Part shown: positions 19,335-30,933 of the stretch, piece by piece
How the letters are laid out: each line of letters opens with the position of its first letter
Position numbering within the stretch: the stretch's first letter is position 1
Assembly (NCBI GenBank): GCA_947259975.1
Contig: CAMYOD010000046.1
Coordinates: forward strand, 62,001 to 126,000
Length of the DNA: 64,000 nucleotides
Reading direction: 5' to 3'
DNA from: an uncultured Gammaproteobacteria bacterium
Lineage (GTDB): Bacteria; Pseudomonadota; Gammaproteobacteria; HyVt-429
Program-made: the position numbers and the translations under genes
The notes under the pieces: model-generated
Seen by the model: only the letters and a program-made list of their open reading frames with translations
Database searches by the model: none
What the model was told of the DNA's origin: nothing

Positions 19335-19934
19335 CTATGGGCGCGCCGCCGCGATAGCGCGCTGCAGGAAGTCCAGCCGATCCACGCCCCAGAACAGCTG
19401 TGGCTTACCGGCGCCGTGCAGCACGAATGTCGGCACCCCGAATGCGCCGGCCCGATGGGCAGTGTCCGTGGTGGCGTACAACTCACTCATACACCGATCG
19501 GGGTCGGCAGGATGCGCCCAGGCGACCGGCAGGCCGGACGTGGCGAGGATCTCCGCCACCCAGCCGGCGTGGTCGGGTGCCATGGAGCCCGACCAGAGGG
19601 CGGCAAATACCGCTTGGCTGAACGACGCGCGCGCATCGTCCGCCAGTGCCTGGGCCGCGCACAGGGCCGGGCGCGCATCGAAAAAGGGCGGGCTCTGCAT
19701 CTTGAACGGTATGCCCAGAAGTTCCGCCCAACGCGCCAGGTCACGCAGCAGGTACAAACCCTTTTTGCGTACCGTCGCGGGGGATTGATTGCCCGCCAGC
19801 TGCATGAGCTGAGGCAGCAGCACAGGGCGCCAGTGAATCTCAACGTCATTGCGCGCGCCGAAGTCCGGGACCTGTGTGGCGGCGAGATAACTGTAGGGGC
19901 TGATGAAGTCGTAGTAGAAGTCGACGTGCAACAT
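19335..19934 (-). CDS. 2-hydroxychromene-2-carboxylate isomerase family (DsbA-like fold)
   Basis: VDFYYDFISPYSYLAATQVP; FGVPTFVLHGAGKPQLFWGVDRLDFLQ. Confidence 0.85.
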   Translation of the reverse strand: MLHVDFYYDFISPYSYLAATQVPDFGARNDVEIHWRPVLLPQLMQLAGNQSPATVRKKGLYLLRDLARWAELLGIPFKMQSPPFFDARPALCAAQALADDARASFSQAVFAALWSGSMAPDHAGWVAEILATSGLPVAWAHPADPDRCMSELYATTDTAHRAGAFGVPTFVLHGAGKPQLFWGVDRLDFLQRAIAAARP

Positions 19935-20010
19935 AGGCGCACCTGAGCAGGTGCCACTATAGCTCGTGTCTACGCACTAAGACAGCCCGCTAAAGGGCGC
20001 AAGCGCGTAA

Positions 20011-21441
20011 TCATCCCAGTTTCGCTTTCAGGATCTGGTTGACTTGTTGCGGGTTGGCCTTGCCCTGCGTCGCCTTCATGACCTGGCCGACAAAAAAGCC
20101 CATGAGTTTCTGTTGTCCGCCCCGGAACTGTTCGACCTGCGCGGGGTTGTTCGTCAATACCTCGTCGACAATAGCCTCGATGGCCGAACTGTCGGTGATC
20201 TGCTGCAGCCCCTGCTTTTCGATCACCGCGTCGGCATCGCCTTCGCCGTTCCACATCGCCTCGAATACCTCCTTGGCGATCTTTCCGGAAATGGTGTTAT
20301 CGGCAATGCGCTTGACGAGTCCGCCCAGCATGGTTGCATTCACGGGCGAATCCGCAAGCTCGACAGCATGCTTGTTAAGATAGGCTGCCAGTTCCACCGC
20401 CACCCAGTTCGCGACGAGCTTGGCGTCGGCACCCGATTCCGCCACTGTTTGTTCATAGTAGTCAGCGAGTTCGCGGCTTGCGGTCAGCACGCCGGCATCG
20501 TATGCGGAAAGACCATAGTCGCTGATAAAACGGGCCTTTTTTGCATCGGGAAGTTCCGGCAGCGTTTGCCGTATCTCCTCGACGACCGCGTCCTCGATCG
20601 TCATCGGTGGCAGGTCGGGGTCGGGAAAGTACCGGTAGTCGTGGGCCTCTTCCTTGCCACGCATGGAGCGGGTCTCGTCTTTGGCGGAGTCGTAAAGCCG
20701 GGTTTCCTGCACCACTGTCCCGCCGGACTCGAGTACATCGATTTGACGTTCGATCTCGTGAATGATGCCGCGCTCGACGAAGCGGAACGAGTTGATGTTC
20801 TTGAGCTCCGCGCGGGTACCGAACTCCTTCTGACCCTTGGGCCGAATCGAAATGTTGGCATCGCAGCGGAACGAGCCTTCCTGCATGTTACCGTCGGAGA
20901 TATCCAGATAGCGGACCAGGGCATGCAGTTTCTTCAGGTAGGCGACCGCCTCCTGTGGTGAACGCAGATCCGGTTCCGAGACCACCTCAATCAGCGGTGT
21001 ACCGGATCGGTTGAGATCGATTCCGGTCATGCCGTGGAAATCTTCGTGCAGGGATTTACCCGCATCTTCTTCCAGGTGCGCGCGTGTCACACCAATACGC
21101 TTGGTGTCGCCGTCGATTTCGATGTCGATATGGCCATGTTCGACGATCGGCAGTTCGTATTGGCTGATCTGGTAACCCTTTGGCAGATCGGGATAGAAAT
21201 AATTCTTGCGCGCGAACACCGAACGCTGATTAATCGCGGCATCGATGGCCAGACCAAGTTTGACCGCCATGCGGGCGGCCTCCACATTCATCACCGGCAA
21301 GACGCCGGGCAAGGCCACGTCCACGTCGCAGGCCTGTGTATTCGGGTCCGCCCCGTATTTGGTCGCGGCATCCGAAAAGAGTTTGCTTTGAGTGCGCAGT
21401 TGGACGTGCACCTCGAGTCCAATGACGGGTTCCCATTCCAT
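20011..21441 (-). CDS. gatB: Asp-tRNA(Asn)/Glu-tRNA(Gln) amidotransferase subunit B
   Basis: [59 protein letters not shown]. Confidence 0.97.
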   Translation of the reverse strand: MEWEPVIGLEVHVQLRTQSKLFSDAATKYGADPNTQACDVDVALPGVLPVMNVEAARMAVKLGLAIDAAINQRSVFARKNYFYPDLPKGYQISQYELPIVEHGHIDIEIDGDTKRIGVTRAHLEEDAGKSLHEDFHGMTGIDLNRSGTPLIEVVSEPDLRSPQEAVAYLKKLHALVRYLDISDGNMQEGSFRCDANISIRPKGQKEFGTRAELKNINSFRFVERGIIHEIERQIDVLESGGTVVQETRLYDSAKDETRSMRGKEEAHDYRYFPDPDLPPMTIEDAVVEEIRQTLPELPDAKKARFISDYGLSAYDAGVLTASRELADYYEQTVAESGADAKLVANWVAVELAAYLNKHAVELADSPVNATMLGGLVKRIADNTISGKIAKEVFEAMWNGEGDADAVIEKQGLQQITDSSAIEAIVDEVLTNNPAQVEQFRGGQQKLMGFFVGQVMKATQGKANPQQVNQILKAKLG

Positions 21442-21485
21442 ATCTATGCGTTATATAAAAGTCAGTGTGAGTGTGACGGCAGCCA

Positions 21486-22940
21486 CTAGGCCTGATCCAG
21501 CGGGATCTGGTTGTGCCAGTCGGTAACCTGTTGAAACCGATGACCGATATTCAGCAGACGAGCCTCGTCGAAGTAGCGGCCAACCAATTGTACGCCCACC
21601 GGCCGGCCGTCGTCGCCCAGGCCTGCGGGGATGGACATGCCCGGCAGGCCGGCCAGGTTCGCCGGGATGGTGTAGATATCGTTCAGATACATCGCAACCG
21701 GGTCGTCGGTCTTGCTGCCAAGATCGAACGCGGTGGTCGGGGTTGTTGGGCCGAGGATTGCATCACAGCTTTCGAAGGCGCGGGTGAAGTCATCCGCAAT
21801 CAGGCGCCGCAGCTTTTGCGCCTTCAAGTAATACGCATCGTAGTAGCCGGCGGACAATGCATAGGTTCCGGTCATGATACGGCGCTTGACCTCAGTGCCG
21901 AATCCTTCGGCGCGTGTCTTCATATACATGTCGGCGAGGTCGCCGTAGTCCTGCGCGCGGTAGCCATAGCGCACACCGTCGAAACGCGAGAGATTAGAAG
22001 ACGCTTCAGCCGGCGCCAACACGTAGTAGCACGGCACTGCCAGCGTACTGTTGGGTAATTCCACTTCGACCAGCTTGGCGCCCAATCCCTTGAGTTCCTC
22101 AATCACCGCATCGACCACCCGCGCCACATCCGCATTCAGTCCGGCGCCGAAGTATTCTTTCGGCAGCCCGATGCGCATACCGTCTATCGGATCCGCCAGG
22201 GTAGCGGTGAAATCCGGGACTGCTTCATTCAGGGATGTCGAGTCCTTGGGATCGAAACCGCACATCACGTTCAGCATCATCGCCGCATCTTCAGCGGAGC
22301 GAGTCATGGGCCCGCCCTGATCCAGCGAGGATGCAAAGGCGATCATGCCGTAGCGCGATACGCGCCCGTAGCTGGGTTTGATGCCGGTGATGCCGCAAAA
22401 TGCCGCCGGCTGGCGGATCGAGCCGCCGGTATCGGTGCCGGTAGCGACCGGCGCCAGGCGCGCGGCGACCGCGGCGGCGGAGCCCCCGGAGCTGCCGCCG
22501 GGTACCGCTTTGCGATCCCAGGGGTTCAATACGGGGTTGAAGTAGGACGTCTCATTGGATGAACCCATGGCGAACTCATCCATATTTGTCTTGCCGAGCG
22601 TCACTGCGCCACTGTCATTGAATCGTTCGATCACCGTCGCGTCGTAGGGCGACACGAAATTCGCCAACATCTTCGAACCGCAGGTCGTCAGCATCCCTTT
22701 GGTGCAGAAGATATCCTTGTGTGCTATCGGGATACCGGTAAAGAGTGTCGTATCACCTTTACTTCGTCGTGTGTCTGCGGCCTGTGCCTGTGCGATTGCA
22801 TCCTCTGCGTTTACCGTAATAAACGCATTGAGTTCCTCTTGCTGTGTAATACGATCGAGATAGAGTTGTGTAAGCTCGACGCTCGAGATTTGTTTTTCCT
22901 GGAGCGCCTTGGACAACTCCGCTACCGACATGGTATGCAT
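21486..22940 (-). CDS. gatA: Asp-tRNA(Asn)/Glu-tRNA(Gln) amidotransferase subunit A
   Basis: Amidase signature [33 protein letters not shown]. Confidence 0.97.
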   Translation of the reverse strand: MHTMSVAELSKALQEKQISSVELTQLYLDRITQQEELNAFITVNAEDAIAQAQAADTRRSKGDTTLFTGIPIAHKDIFCTKGMLTTCGSKMLANFVSPYDATVIERFNDSGAVTLGKTNMDEFAMGSSNETSYFNPVLNPWDRKAVPGGSSGGSAAAVAARLAPVATGTDTGGSIRQPAAFCGITGIKPSYGRVSRYGMIAFASSLDQGGPMTRSAEDAAMMLNVMCGFDPKDSTSLNEAVPDFTATLADPIDGMRIGLPKEYFGAGLNADVARVVDAVIEELKGLGAKLVEVELPNSTLAVPCYYVLAPAEASSNLSRFDGVRYGYRAQDYGDLADMYMKTRAEGFGTEVKRRIMTGTYALSAGYYDAYYLKAQKLRRLIADDFTRAFESCDAILGPTTPTTAFDLGSKTDDPVAMYLNDIYTIPANLAGLPGMSIPAGLGDDGRPVGVQLVGRYFDEARLLNIGHRFQQVTDWHNQIPLDQA

Positions 22941-23058
22941 CGTAAGGTTTGTTCCGTTTCGTTACTCGTTCGCTACTGGGTTGTGTGCAAAGTCCCAGGC
23001 GCGCGCAAAGCGGCAACAGGGAATCTTTGGTCGGTTTGGTCAGGCTTTTGCGCGCATG

Positions 23059-23349
23059 TTATTCGACGACCTTGGGGACCAGGTAAAGTCCGGCTTCGGT
23101 CTTCGGTGCGATGGCCTGGAGAGCATCGCGCCGGTCCGGTGCTGTTGCTGCGTCGTCGCGGAAACGTAGACGGGTATCCTGGGGATGCGCCATGGGTTCG
23201 ACATCGTTCGTATCCGCCGCGTTCATCTGTTCGACCAGGGACAAGATGCGCGACAGGGTCTGTGTATAGTCCGCGATTTCATCGTCGGTCAACTTGAGTC
23301 GTGCAAGTTCGGCAATCTTTTCGACGTCTTGGCGCGACAGCGACATCAT
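23059..23349 (-). CDS. gatC: Asp-tRNA(Asn)/Glu-tRNA(Gln) amidotransferase subunit C
   Basis: VEKIAELARLKLTDDEI...LSRILSLVEQMNAADT; gatCAB order. Confidence 0.95.
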   Translation of the reverse strand: MMSLSRQDVEKIAELARLKLTDDEIADYTQTLSRILSLVEQMNAADTNDVEPMAHPQDTRLRFRDDAATAPDRRDALQAIAPKTEAGLYLVPKVVE

Positions 23350-23400
23350 TTTGCTCCATGGTGGGTGAGAGGGCGGAAATTACCATATTCTGCCGGCCGG

Positions 23401-23429
23401 TTGAACATACCAGCAGCGGTTGTTAAAGT
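23401..23429 (+). promoter_or_regulatory. putative sigma-70 promoter for mreB
   Basis: TTGAAC - 17 nt - TAAAGT in the gatC/mreB divergent intergenic region. Confidence 0.4.
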
Positions 23430-23459
23430 ACCGCAGCCCTCAGTCCCTGGCCATCATAA

Positions 23460-24506
<1,047 letters not shown>

Positions 24507-24647
24507 GAGTGCCGCATCCCTGTTAAATCGATTCCGCATTTATTCAATCCCGGTCGTTCAAAAGTTCTCGGTGGCCGCGACAACTCGCCTTGATCCGGCA
24601 CCGACATGGCGCCATGATGTGCATTATAAATTCTCCGGTTCGCGGCC

Positions 24648-25514
24648 ATGAAGTCTTCTCTGCTGCGTAGGGCGCCATCAAACGCAGCACGTTTCCTGTT
24701 CTTTGTTCTGGTATCGATCGCCGTGATGGTAATCGATTACCGCACGCAGTACTTCAAGCCTGCGCGGTCCGCGATGGCGCTGGCCGTTTATCCCATTCAG
24801 CTGGTTGCGGCACTGCCGGAACGGGTTGGGTCGGCGTTTGTTAATCTCTTCGTCAGCGAAGACTCGTTGCGGACACGCAATAAAAAATTGCACGCACAGC
24901 AATTGATGCTTTTAGCGCGCCTGCAAAAATTCGACGCCCTGGAGAGCGAGAATCGGCGCTTGCGAGAGCTTTTGGGCGCGGCGGAAAAGGTGGCGGATCG
25001 GGCACTTATGGCGGAATTGGTCGAAGTCAGCCTCGAGCCGTTCACCCAGAAGATCATGATCAATAAAGGTGAGACGCAGAACCTGTATATCGGTCAGCCA
25101 ATCATCGATGCCTATGGGATCATGGGTCAGATCACCGAATTGACCCCGGTGACGGCGGTGGCGACCTTGATTACGGACCCGAGCCACGCCGTACCGGTGC
25201 AGGTCAAACGCAACGGCTTGCGTGCCATACTGTTCGGCACCGGCTCGCAGAGCGAGCTGGATTTGCCTCACTTGACGCCGATTTCAGATATCCGCGAAGG
25301 CGATCTCCTGGTGACTTCCGGGATGGGTGGCCGGTTTCCGGTTGGTTACCCGGTGGCCCGGGTCGGACGCATCGTGAGCGACCCCAACGAATCGTTTCTG
25401 ACGATTAGCGCCGAGCCCATCGCGCGCCTGGACCACAGCACCGAAGTGCTGGTGATTTGGCCCGGACGCATCAAGGCCGACGCGTTGCCGCCGGCCGAGG
25501 AGGTTGCACGGTGA
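24648..25514 (+). CDS. mreC: rod shape-determining protein MreC
   Basis: Position after mreB; coiled coil and VTSGMGGRFPVGYPVARV motif. Confidence 0.95.
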   Translation: MKSSLLRRAPSNAARFLFFVLVSIAVMVIDYRTQYFKPARSAMALAVYPIQLVAALPERVGSAFVNLFVSEDSLRTRNKKLHAQQLMLLARLQKFDALESENRRLRELLGAAEKVADRALMAELVEVSLEPFTQKIMINKGETQNLYIGQPIIDAYGIMGQITELTPVTAVATLITDPSHAVPVQVKRNGLRAILFGTGSQSELDLPHLTPISDIREGDLLVTSGMGGRFPVGYPVARVGRIVSDPNESFLTISAEPIARLDHSTEVLVIWPGRIKADALPPAEEVAR

Positions 25515-26008
25515 TTGGTCGGGTCGGCCAGCAAGGGCACGGACGTGTCGTCGTCATTATTACGCTTGCTATCTCGTTGGTCCTGATGGCAATTCCCCTG
25601 CCCGAGTGGGCGGAACCCTATCGCCCGGACTGGCTTGCGTTGGTACTGGTGTACTGGTGCCTGGCAACGCCGAATTTGGTGGGTGTGGGGACCGGCTGGA
25701 TCGTCGGCTTGACCCTGGACGTGCTGCAGGGTGGATTGCTCGGCCAGAATGCATTGGCGAAGACCGTACTGGCGTTTCTTGCGGTGACATTCCATTTACG
25801 CATTCGCATGTTCCCGGTTTGGCAGCAGGCATTCGTCGTTGCGGTGCTGGTCGGCGTGAATCAGGCGCTGTTGATTTGGGCACATGGCGTGCTCGGCATT
25901 TACAGCGGCACATGGGAAATGTGGTTGCCGGCCGCTACCAGCATGTTGATGTGGCCCTGGGTCTTTGTGGTGCTTCGCGACGTGCGTCGCTATGGCGGGG
26001 TTGGCTGA
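25511..26008 (+). CDS. mreD: rod shape-determining protein MreD (GTG start overlapping the mreC stop)
   Basis: Multi-TM protein; PDWLALVLVYWCLATP; GTGA overlap with mreC. Confidence 0.9.
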   Translation: MIGRVGQQGHGRVVVIITLAISLVLMAIPLPEWAEPYRPDWLALVLVYWCLATPNLVGVGTGWIVGLTLDVLQGGLLGQNALAKTVLAFLAVTFHLRIRMFPVWQQAFVVAVLVGVNQALLIWAHGVLGIYSGTWEMWLPAATSMLMWPWVFVVLRDVRRYGGVG

Positions 26009-26011
26009 GTC

Positions 26012-27931
26012 ATGGCGGAAATTGCCCTCAAGGATTCCTTTCGCGAATACCGCATCTTTCAGACGCGCCTCATCGTCGCCGGCATTATCGTGCTGTCTTT
26101 GACGATTCTCTTGCTAGTGCGGCTCACTCATCTGCAGGTGCTCGATCATCAACGTTATGCAACGCTGTCGCAATCCAATCGAATCAGCATCGAGCCCGTT
26201 CCGCCGGTACGTGGTCTGATCTACGATCGCAATGGCATCGTCGTGGCGCAGAATTTTTCCGCCTATAACCTGGAGATTGTCCCCGACCGGGTCCCGGACA
26301 TGGATCAGTTATTGTCGGTATTGTCGGAGTTTATCGAGCTACGACCGAGCGATCTCGAACGATTCAACCGTCTGCGTAAAAAACGTTCGGGATTTGAAAG
26401 CATTCCGCTACGCAATCGTTTGTCGGAACAAGAGGCGGCGCAGTTTGCCGTGAATCGACACCGCGTCCCGGGTGCCGAGTTGCTGGCGCGTCTACAGCGC
26501 CATTACCCGCTCGGCGCCCTGGGGGTTCATGTGATCGGTTACGTGGGCCGCATAAGTGATCGTGATCTCGAAAAAATCGATCGCGTCGATTATCGCGGTA
26601 CCGACTACATCGGTAAGCTCGGCGTAGAGGCTTACTACGAGCAGTCCCTGTTGGGCGATGCCGGCTACAAAAGAGTCGAAACCAACGCCCATGGACGCGA
26701 GGTCCGGTTGCTGGATCGCGAGCCGGCAGCCGCCGGCAAGAACATCCACCTGACGCTGGATGCGCGACTGCAGGCCGTTGCCGAGGCGTCGCTGGGAGAC
26801 CGTCGCGGTGCCGTAGTGGCGCTTGACCCGAAGACCGGCGCGGTATTGGCCTTCGCCAGCACCCCGGCCTACGATCCGAATCCATTCGTCAACGGCATCG
26901 ACGTGGAGTCCTACAAGGCATTGCGCGAATCCCTGGACCGGCCGTTGCTGAATCGTGCGCTCACCGGGCGTTATGCACCGGGCTCGACTATCAAGACGAT
27001 CTTCGGTGTGGCGGCGCTGGAGGCCGGGCGCGGTGCGGCCAAGCGAACACTGTGTCCCGGCTGGTTTTCGCTGCGTCACAGCCAGCATCGATACCGGTGC
27101 TGGAAAGGCGGCGGACACGGTTGGGTCGATCTGCATGATGCCATCGTCGAATCATGCGACGTTTATTTTTATGATCTCGCCTCCGCGCTCGGTATTGATC
27201 GTATGCATGCCGTCATGAAACGTTTTGGGTTTGGTGCGCCGACCGGCATCGACCTCAACGGCGAGGCCAGTGGCCTGGTCCCATCGTCACAATGGAAGCG
27301 GCGCGCGAGGGGTACGCCGTGGTATCCGGGAGAGACGGTGATTACGGGAATCGGTCAAGGGTTCACGTTGGTGACGCCTTTGCAACTTGCGCATGCAACG
27401 TCGGTGATCGCAAGCCGGGGCGTCGGCATGCGACCGCGCGTGGTCAGCGCGCTACAGGATCGCGCCTCGGGCACGCGTGCTGAATATGAACCGGAAGTCA
27501 TCACGCGCGCGCAGGTACGCAACGAGCGTTACTTTGATTTGGTGATACGGGCGATGACAGATGTGGTTCATGGCGCGCAGGGTACGGCCCGGCGAATCGG
27601 GCGTGACGCCAAGTATCGCATCGCCGGTAAGACCGGGACCGCGCAAGTCATTGGTATTGCGCAGGACGAGCGCTACGACGAGGAACGAATCGCGGAACGC
27701 CTGCGGGACCATGCCCTGTTTATCGGGTTTGCACCCGTCAAGGACCCCAGGATTGCGGTCGCCGTAGTGGTAGAAAACGGAGGTTCCGGCAGTAGCACGG
27801 CGGCGCCGATTGCGCGCACGATCATGGATTACTATTTGCTTGGCGAGGGCGCCGGTGTCGAGGCCGGCGATCGTATTGCGGTCCCCGGTGAGGCAAGCCA
27901 GCCTGCACTCGCCGAGGAAACGCGCACCTAG
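26012..27931 (+). CDS. mrdA: penicillin-binding protein 2
   Basis: PPVRGLIYDRNGIVVAQN; STIK, SCD and KTG transpeptidase motifs. Confidence 0.97.
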   Translation: MAEIALKDSFREYRIFQTRLIVAGIIVLSLTILLLVRLTHLQVLDHQRYATLSQSNRISIEPVPPVRGLIYDRNGIVVAQNFSAYNLEIVPDRVPDMDQLLSVLSEFIELRPSDLERFNRLRKKRSGFESIPLRNRLSEQEAAQFAVNRHRVPGAELLARLQRHYPLGALGVHVIGYVGRISDRDLEKIDRVDYRGTDYIGKLGVEAYYEQSLLGDAGYKRVETNAHGREVRLLDREPAAAGKNIHLTLDARLQAVAEASLGDRRGAVVALDPKTGAVLAFASTPAYDPNPFVNGIDVESYKALRESLDRPLLNRALTGRYAPGSTIKTIFGVAALEAGRGAAKRTLCPGWFSLRHSQHRYRCWKGGGHGWVDLHDAIVESCDVYFYDLASALGIDRMHAVMKRFGFGAPTGIDLNGEASGLVPSSQWKRRARGTPWYPGETVITGIGQGFTLVTPLQLAHATSVIASRGVGMRPRVVSALQDRASGTRAEYEPEVITRAQVRNERYFDLVIRAMTDVVHGAQGTARRIGRDAKYRIAGKTGTAQVIGIAQDERYDEERIAERLRDHALFIGFAPVKDPRIAVAVVVENGGSGSSTAAPIARTIMDYYLLGEGAGVEAGDRIAVPGEASQPALAEETRT

Positions 27932-28002
27932 GCCGTTGCCGCCAGCGGACATGGCTTCAAGAATTAGAGGATTACTGTGCTGGACCGCGTAGGCAATCGC
28001 TG

Positions 28003-29085
28003 ATGTTTAGACGCGCATTCTCCCATCTCGACTGGCCGTTGCTGATCGCGCTGATCTTCCTTGCGGGCTTCAGTCTGACGATACTCTACAGCGCAGCCGG
28101 ATCCGATGCGGACATACTGGGCCGCCAGGCGATGCGTATGGCCGCCGCGTTTGCCGTCATGTTTGTGATGGCGCAAATTCCACCGACAACCCTGGAGCGC
28201 TGGTCACCGCACATTTTCGGCACGGGATTTGTATTGCTGATCATCGTGCTGGTCGTCGGTGTGATCGGGAAGGGTGCACAACGATGGCTGGATCTGGGTA
28301 TCGTACAGTTTCAGCCGGCCGAGATTATGAAGCTGGCGGTGCCCATGATGGTCGCATGGCTGTTTGCGAAACATCCATTACCACCCACCAAACGCTACCT
28401 CATTCTTGCCGGGTTCGTTATCGTGCTGCCGGCATTGCTGGTGGTCAAGCAGCCGGATCTTGGGACCGCGCTGCTGATCGCTGCCTCCGGCCTGATCGCG
28501 GTCTTGCTTGCGGGCATCAGTTGGCGCCTGGTGGGCGGGGTTACCCTATTAACAGCCGCTGCGGCGCCGCTGATCTGGACGCAGCTGCATGATTATCAGA
28601 AGCAACGTATCTTAACCATGTTCGATCCCTGGAGTGATGCCCTCGGCAGCGGCTACCACACCATTCAATCGACTATCGCCATCGGATCCGGCGGCGTGTT
28701 TGGCAAGGGCTGGCTTAACGGTAGTCAGTCGCACCTCGAATTTATCCCGGAACGCTCGACAGATTTTATCTTTGCGGTATTTGGCGAAGAGTTCGGACTC
28801 ATCGGCGCAATTCTGCTCCTGGGTTTTTACGTCTTCATAATTTTGCGCGGGCTTTATATCGCGAGTTTCGCAAAAAATACCTACGCACGACTGGTGGCGG
28901 GCAGCCTTGCCCTGACGTTCTTTCTTTATGTCTTCGTCAACATCGGCATGGTGACCGGCATTTTGCCGGTTGTGGGTGTGCCACTGCCGTTGATCAGTTA
29001 CGGGGGCACGTCCATGGTGACCCTGATGGCGGCATTCGGTATTCTAATGAGTATTCATACGCACCGTCGATTGATGTCTGATTAG
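28003..29085 (+). CDS. rodA: peptidoglycan glycosyltransferase RodA
   Basis: SEDS family signature; PLPLISYGGTSMVTLMAAFGILMS. Confidence 0.97.
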   Translation: MFRRAFSHLDWPLLIALIFLAGFSLTILYSAAGSDADILGRQAMRMAAAFAVMFVMAQIPPTTLERWSPHIFGTGFVLLIIVLVVGVIGKGAQRWLDLGIVQFQPAEIMKLAVPMMVAWLFAKHPLPPTKRYLILAGFVIVLPALLVVKQPDLGTALLIAASGLIAVLLAGISWRLVGGVTLLTAAAAPLIWTQLHDYQKQRILTMFDPWSDALGSGYHTIQSTIAIGSGGVFGKGWLNGSQSHLEFIPERSTDFIFAVFGEEFGLIGAILLLGFYVFIILRGLYIASFAKNTYARLVAGSLALTFFLYVFVNIGMVTGILPVVGVPLPLISYGGTSMVTLMAAFGILMSIHTHRRLMSD

Positions 29086-29098
29086 TAAGGAGGAACAC

Positions 29099-30088
29099 GT
29101 GCGCTGGTATCTGACTGGAGTATTTATCACATCGCTGGCCTGGTCGCAGCCGGGCTCGGCACTGGTGGTGGCGGATGTCCCCGAGTTGCAGCGATTCGTG
29201 TCCGAGATGGTGGCGATGCACCGGATGTCTCGGTCCGACCTGGTGCGTTTATTCGGAGAAGTGCAGATCCGTGACGACATTCTGGCGGCGATCGAGCGAC
29301 CGGCCGAACGATTGCCCTGGCACCAGTATCACAAACGTTTCGTGAACACGCGCGCTGCGCGCAACGGCGCGGTGTACTGGAAAAAACATGCCGCGGTGCT
29401 GGCGCGCGCCGAGCAGGTCTACGGGGTGCCACCGGAAGTGATTGTTGCCATCATCGGTGTTGAAACCCGGTACGGCAAGAACAAGGGGCATTTCTCCGTG
29501 CTCGAAGCCCTCACCACGTTGATGCTTGACTACCCGCGGCGGAGCCCGTTTTTTCGTAGTGAGCTGGAAGCGTTTCTGCTGCTGGCGCGCGATGAGGGTC
29601 TGGACCCGCTCGCGGTCAAGGGGTCGTATGCGGGCGCGATGGGCGAACCGCAGTTTATTGCCAGTAGCTACCGGCGCTACGCCATCGATTTTGACGGCGA
29701 TGCGCGCCGCGACCTGCTCAACAATAGTGCGGACAGCATCGGCAGCGTGGCGAATTACTTGCAGCAGCACGGATGGCGCGCCGGTGAGCCGGTGGTCAGC
29801 CGTGTCAAGGTCAACGGATCCGGGTTTCATATGCTGGTGGCCACGGATAGCGAGCCGGAGATTCCGATCGCCCGTTTTCGACGCCACGGCGTAGTACCGG
29901 CGACCCATGTCGCGAATGAGCAGCTCGCGGCCCTGCTTGAATTGCAGGACCGGCGCGGGCCGATCTATCGTCTTGGATTTCACAACTTCCACGTCATTAC
30001 GCGGTACAATCACAGCGTGCACTACGCGATGGCGGTGTATGAATTGAGTAAATTGGTGAAAAAATATTACCGGGGCGCGCGGCGATGA
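29099..30088 (+). CDS. mltB: membrane-bound lytic murein transglycosylase B
   Basis: VIVAIIGVETRYGKNKGHFSVLEALTTL; GSYAGAMGEPQFIASSYRRYAIDFDGD. Confidence 0.95.
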   Translation: MRWYLTGVFITSLAWSQPGSALVVADVPELQRFVSEMVAMHRMSRSDLVRLFGEVQIRDDILAAIERPAERLPWHQYHKRFVNTRAARNGAVYWKKHAAVLARAEQVYGVPPEVIVAIIGVETRYGKNKGHFSVLEALTTLMLDYPRRSPFFRSELEAFLLLARDEGLDPLAVKGSYAGAMGEPQFIASSYRRYAIDFDGDARRDLLNNSADSIGSVANYLQQHGWRAGEPVVSRVKVNGSGFHMLVATDSEPEIPIARFRRHGVVPATHVANEQLAALLELQDRRGPIYRLGFHNFHVITRYNHSVHYAMAVYELSKLVKKYYRGARR

Positions 30089-30912
30089 TGCGGGTCCTGA
30101 CGTTTATTCTCAGCCTGGCGCTGGTGCTGTCCGCCTGCTCGTTCGGGCGCGGCAAGCATGACGCCGGTGACGGGCCGCCACGCTTCCCGCGCGTAGACGT
30201 CTCGCGGGTGCCGGATGCGGTGCCGCGCCACGAACGTACACATCCGCCGGCGAGAAAACCGTATACGGTCTTCGGGCAGCGCTACGTGCCGATGCGCTCG
30301 GCGCGAGGTTATCGCGAGCGTGGCGTGGCCTCCTGGTATGGACGCAAATTTCACGGCAATCCGACGGCCATGGGCGAGCGCTACGATATGTACACCATGA
30401 CCGCAGCTCACAAGACCTTGCCATTGCCGACCTACGCGCGGGTCACCAATTTGCGCAACGGACGTACCGTCGTGGTACGCGTCAACGACCGCGGCCCGTT
30501 TCATCGTGACCGCGTCATCGATCTTTCCTACGCGGCGGCGCATCGACTCGGCATCGCGCAAACCGGTACCGGTCTGGTCGAGGTAACGGCTATCGACCCG
30601 AGCGCGCCGGCAACCGTTGGCGCGCCGGTGGCGGAGGTTACGCATACCGATAGCGGCGCGGGTACGCAGGCACGGACACCCCAGTTGTACGTCCAGGTCG
30701 GTGCATTTTCGGAACGCGATAATGCGGAGCGCCTGCTGGCGCGCTTGCGCATGGAGCAGTTGGGACCCGTGATCATCGAAAATGGTCAGCGTGGACAATC
30801 GCCCGTGTACCGCGTACGCATCGGTCCTCTCGCCTCGGTAGACGAGGGCGATCGACTGATCCTGGCGGTTCGGCAGCACGGTATTGAGCGCCCGCACCTG
30901 ATCGTGAATTAA
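30085..30912 (+). CDS. rlpA: septal ring lytic transglycosylase RlpA, SPOR domain lipoprotein
   Basis: Lipobox LSAC; GVASWYGRKFHGNPTAMGERYDMYTMTAAHKTLPL; C-terminal SPOR. Confidence 0.95.
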   Translation: MMRVLTFILSLALVLSACSFGRGKHDAGDGPPRFPRVDVSRVPDAVPRHERTHPPARKPYTVFGQRYVPMRSARGYRERGVASWYGRKFHGNPTAMGERYDMYTMTAAHKTLPLPTYARVTNLRNGRTVVVRVNDRGPFHRDRVIDLSYAAAHRLGIAQTGTGLVEVTAIDPSAPATVGAPVAEVTHTDSGAGTQARTPQLYVQVGAFSERDNAERLLARLRMEQLGPVIIENGQRGQSPVYRVRIGPLASVDEGDRLILAVRQHGIERPHLIVN

Positions 30913-30933
30913 TCCGGATCGCCGCAGCAGACG

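Noticed and set aside
22719-23297. 192-aa plus-strand ORF
   Set aside because: Antisense to the gatA 5' end and gatC; Cys/Arg-rich composition typical of a wrong frame.
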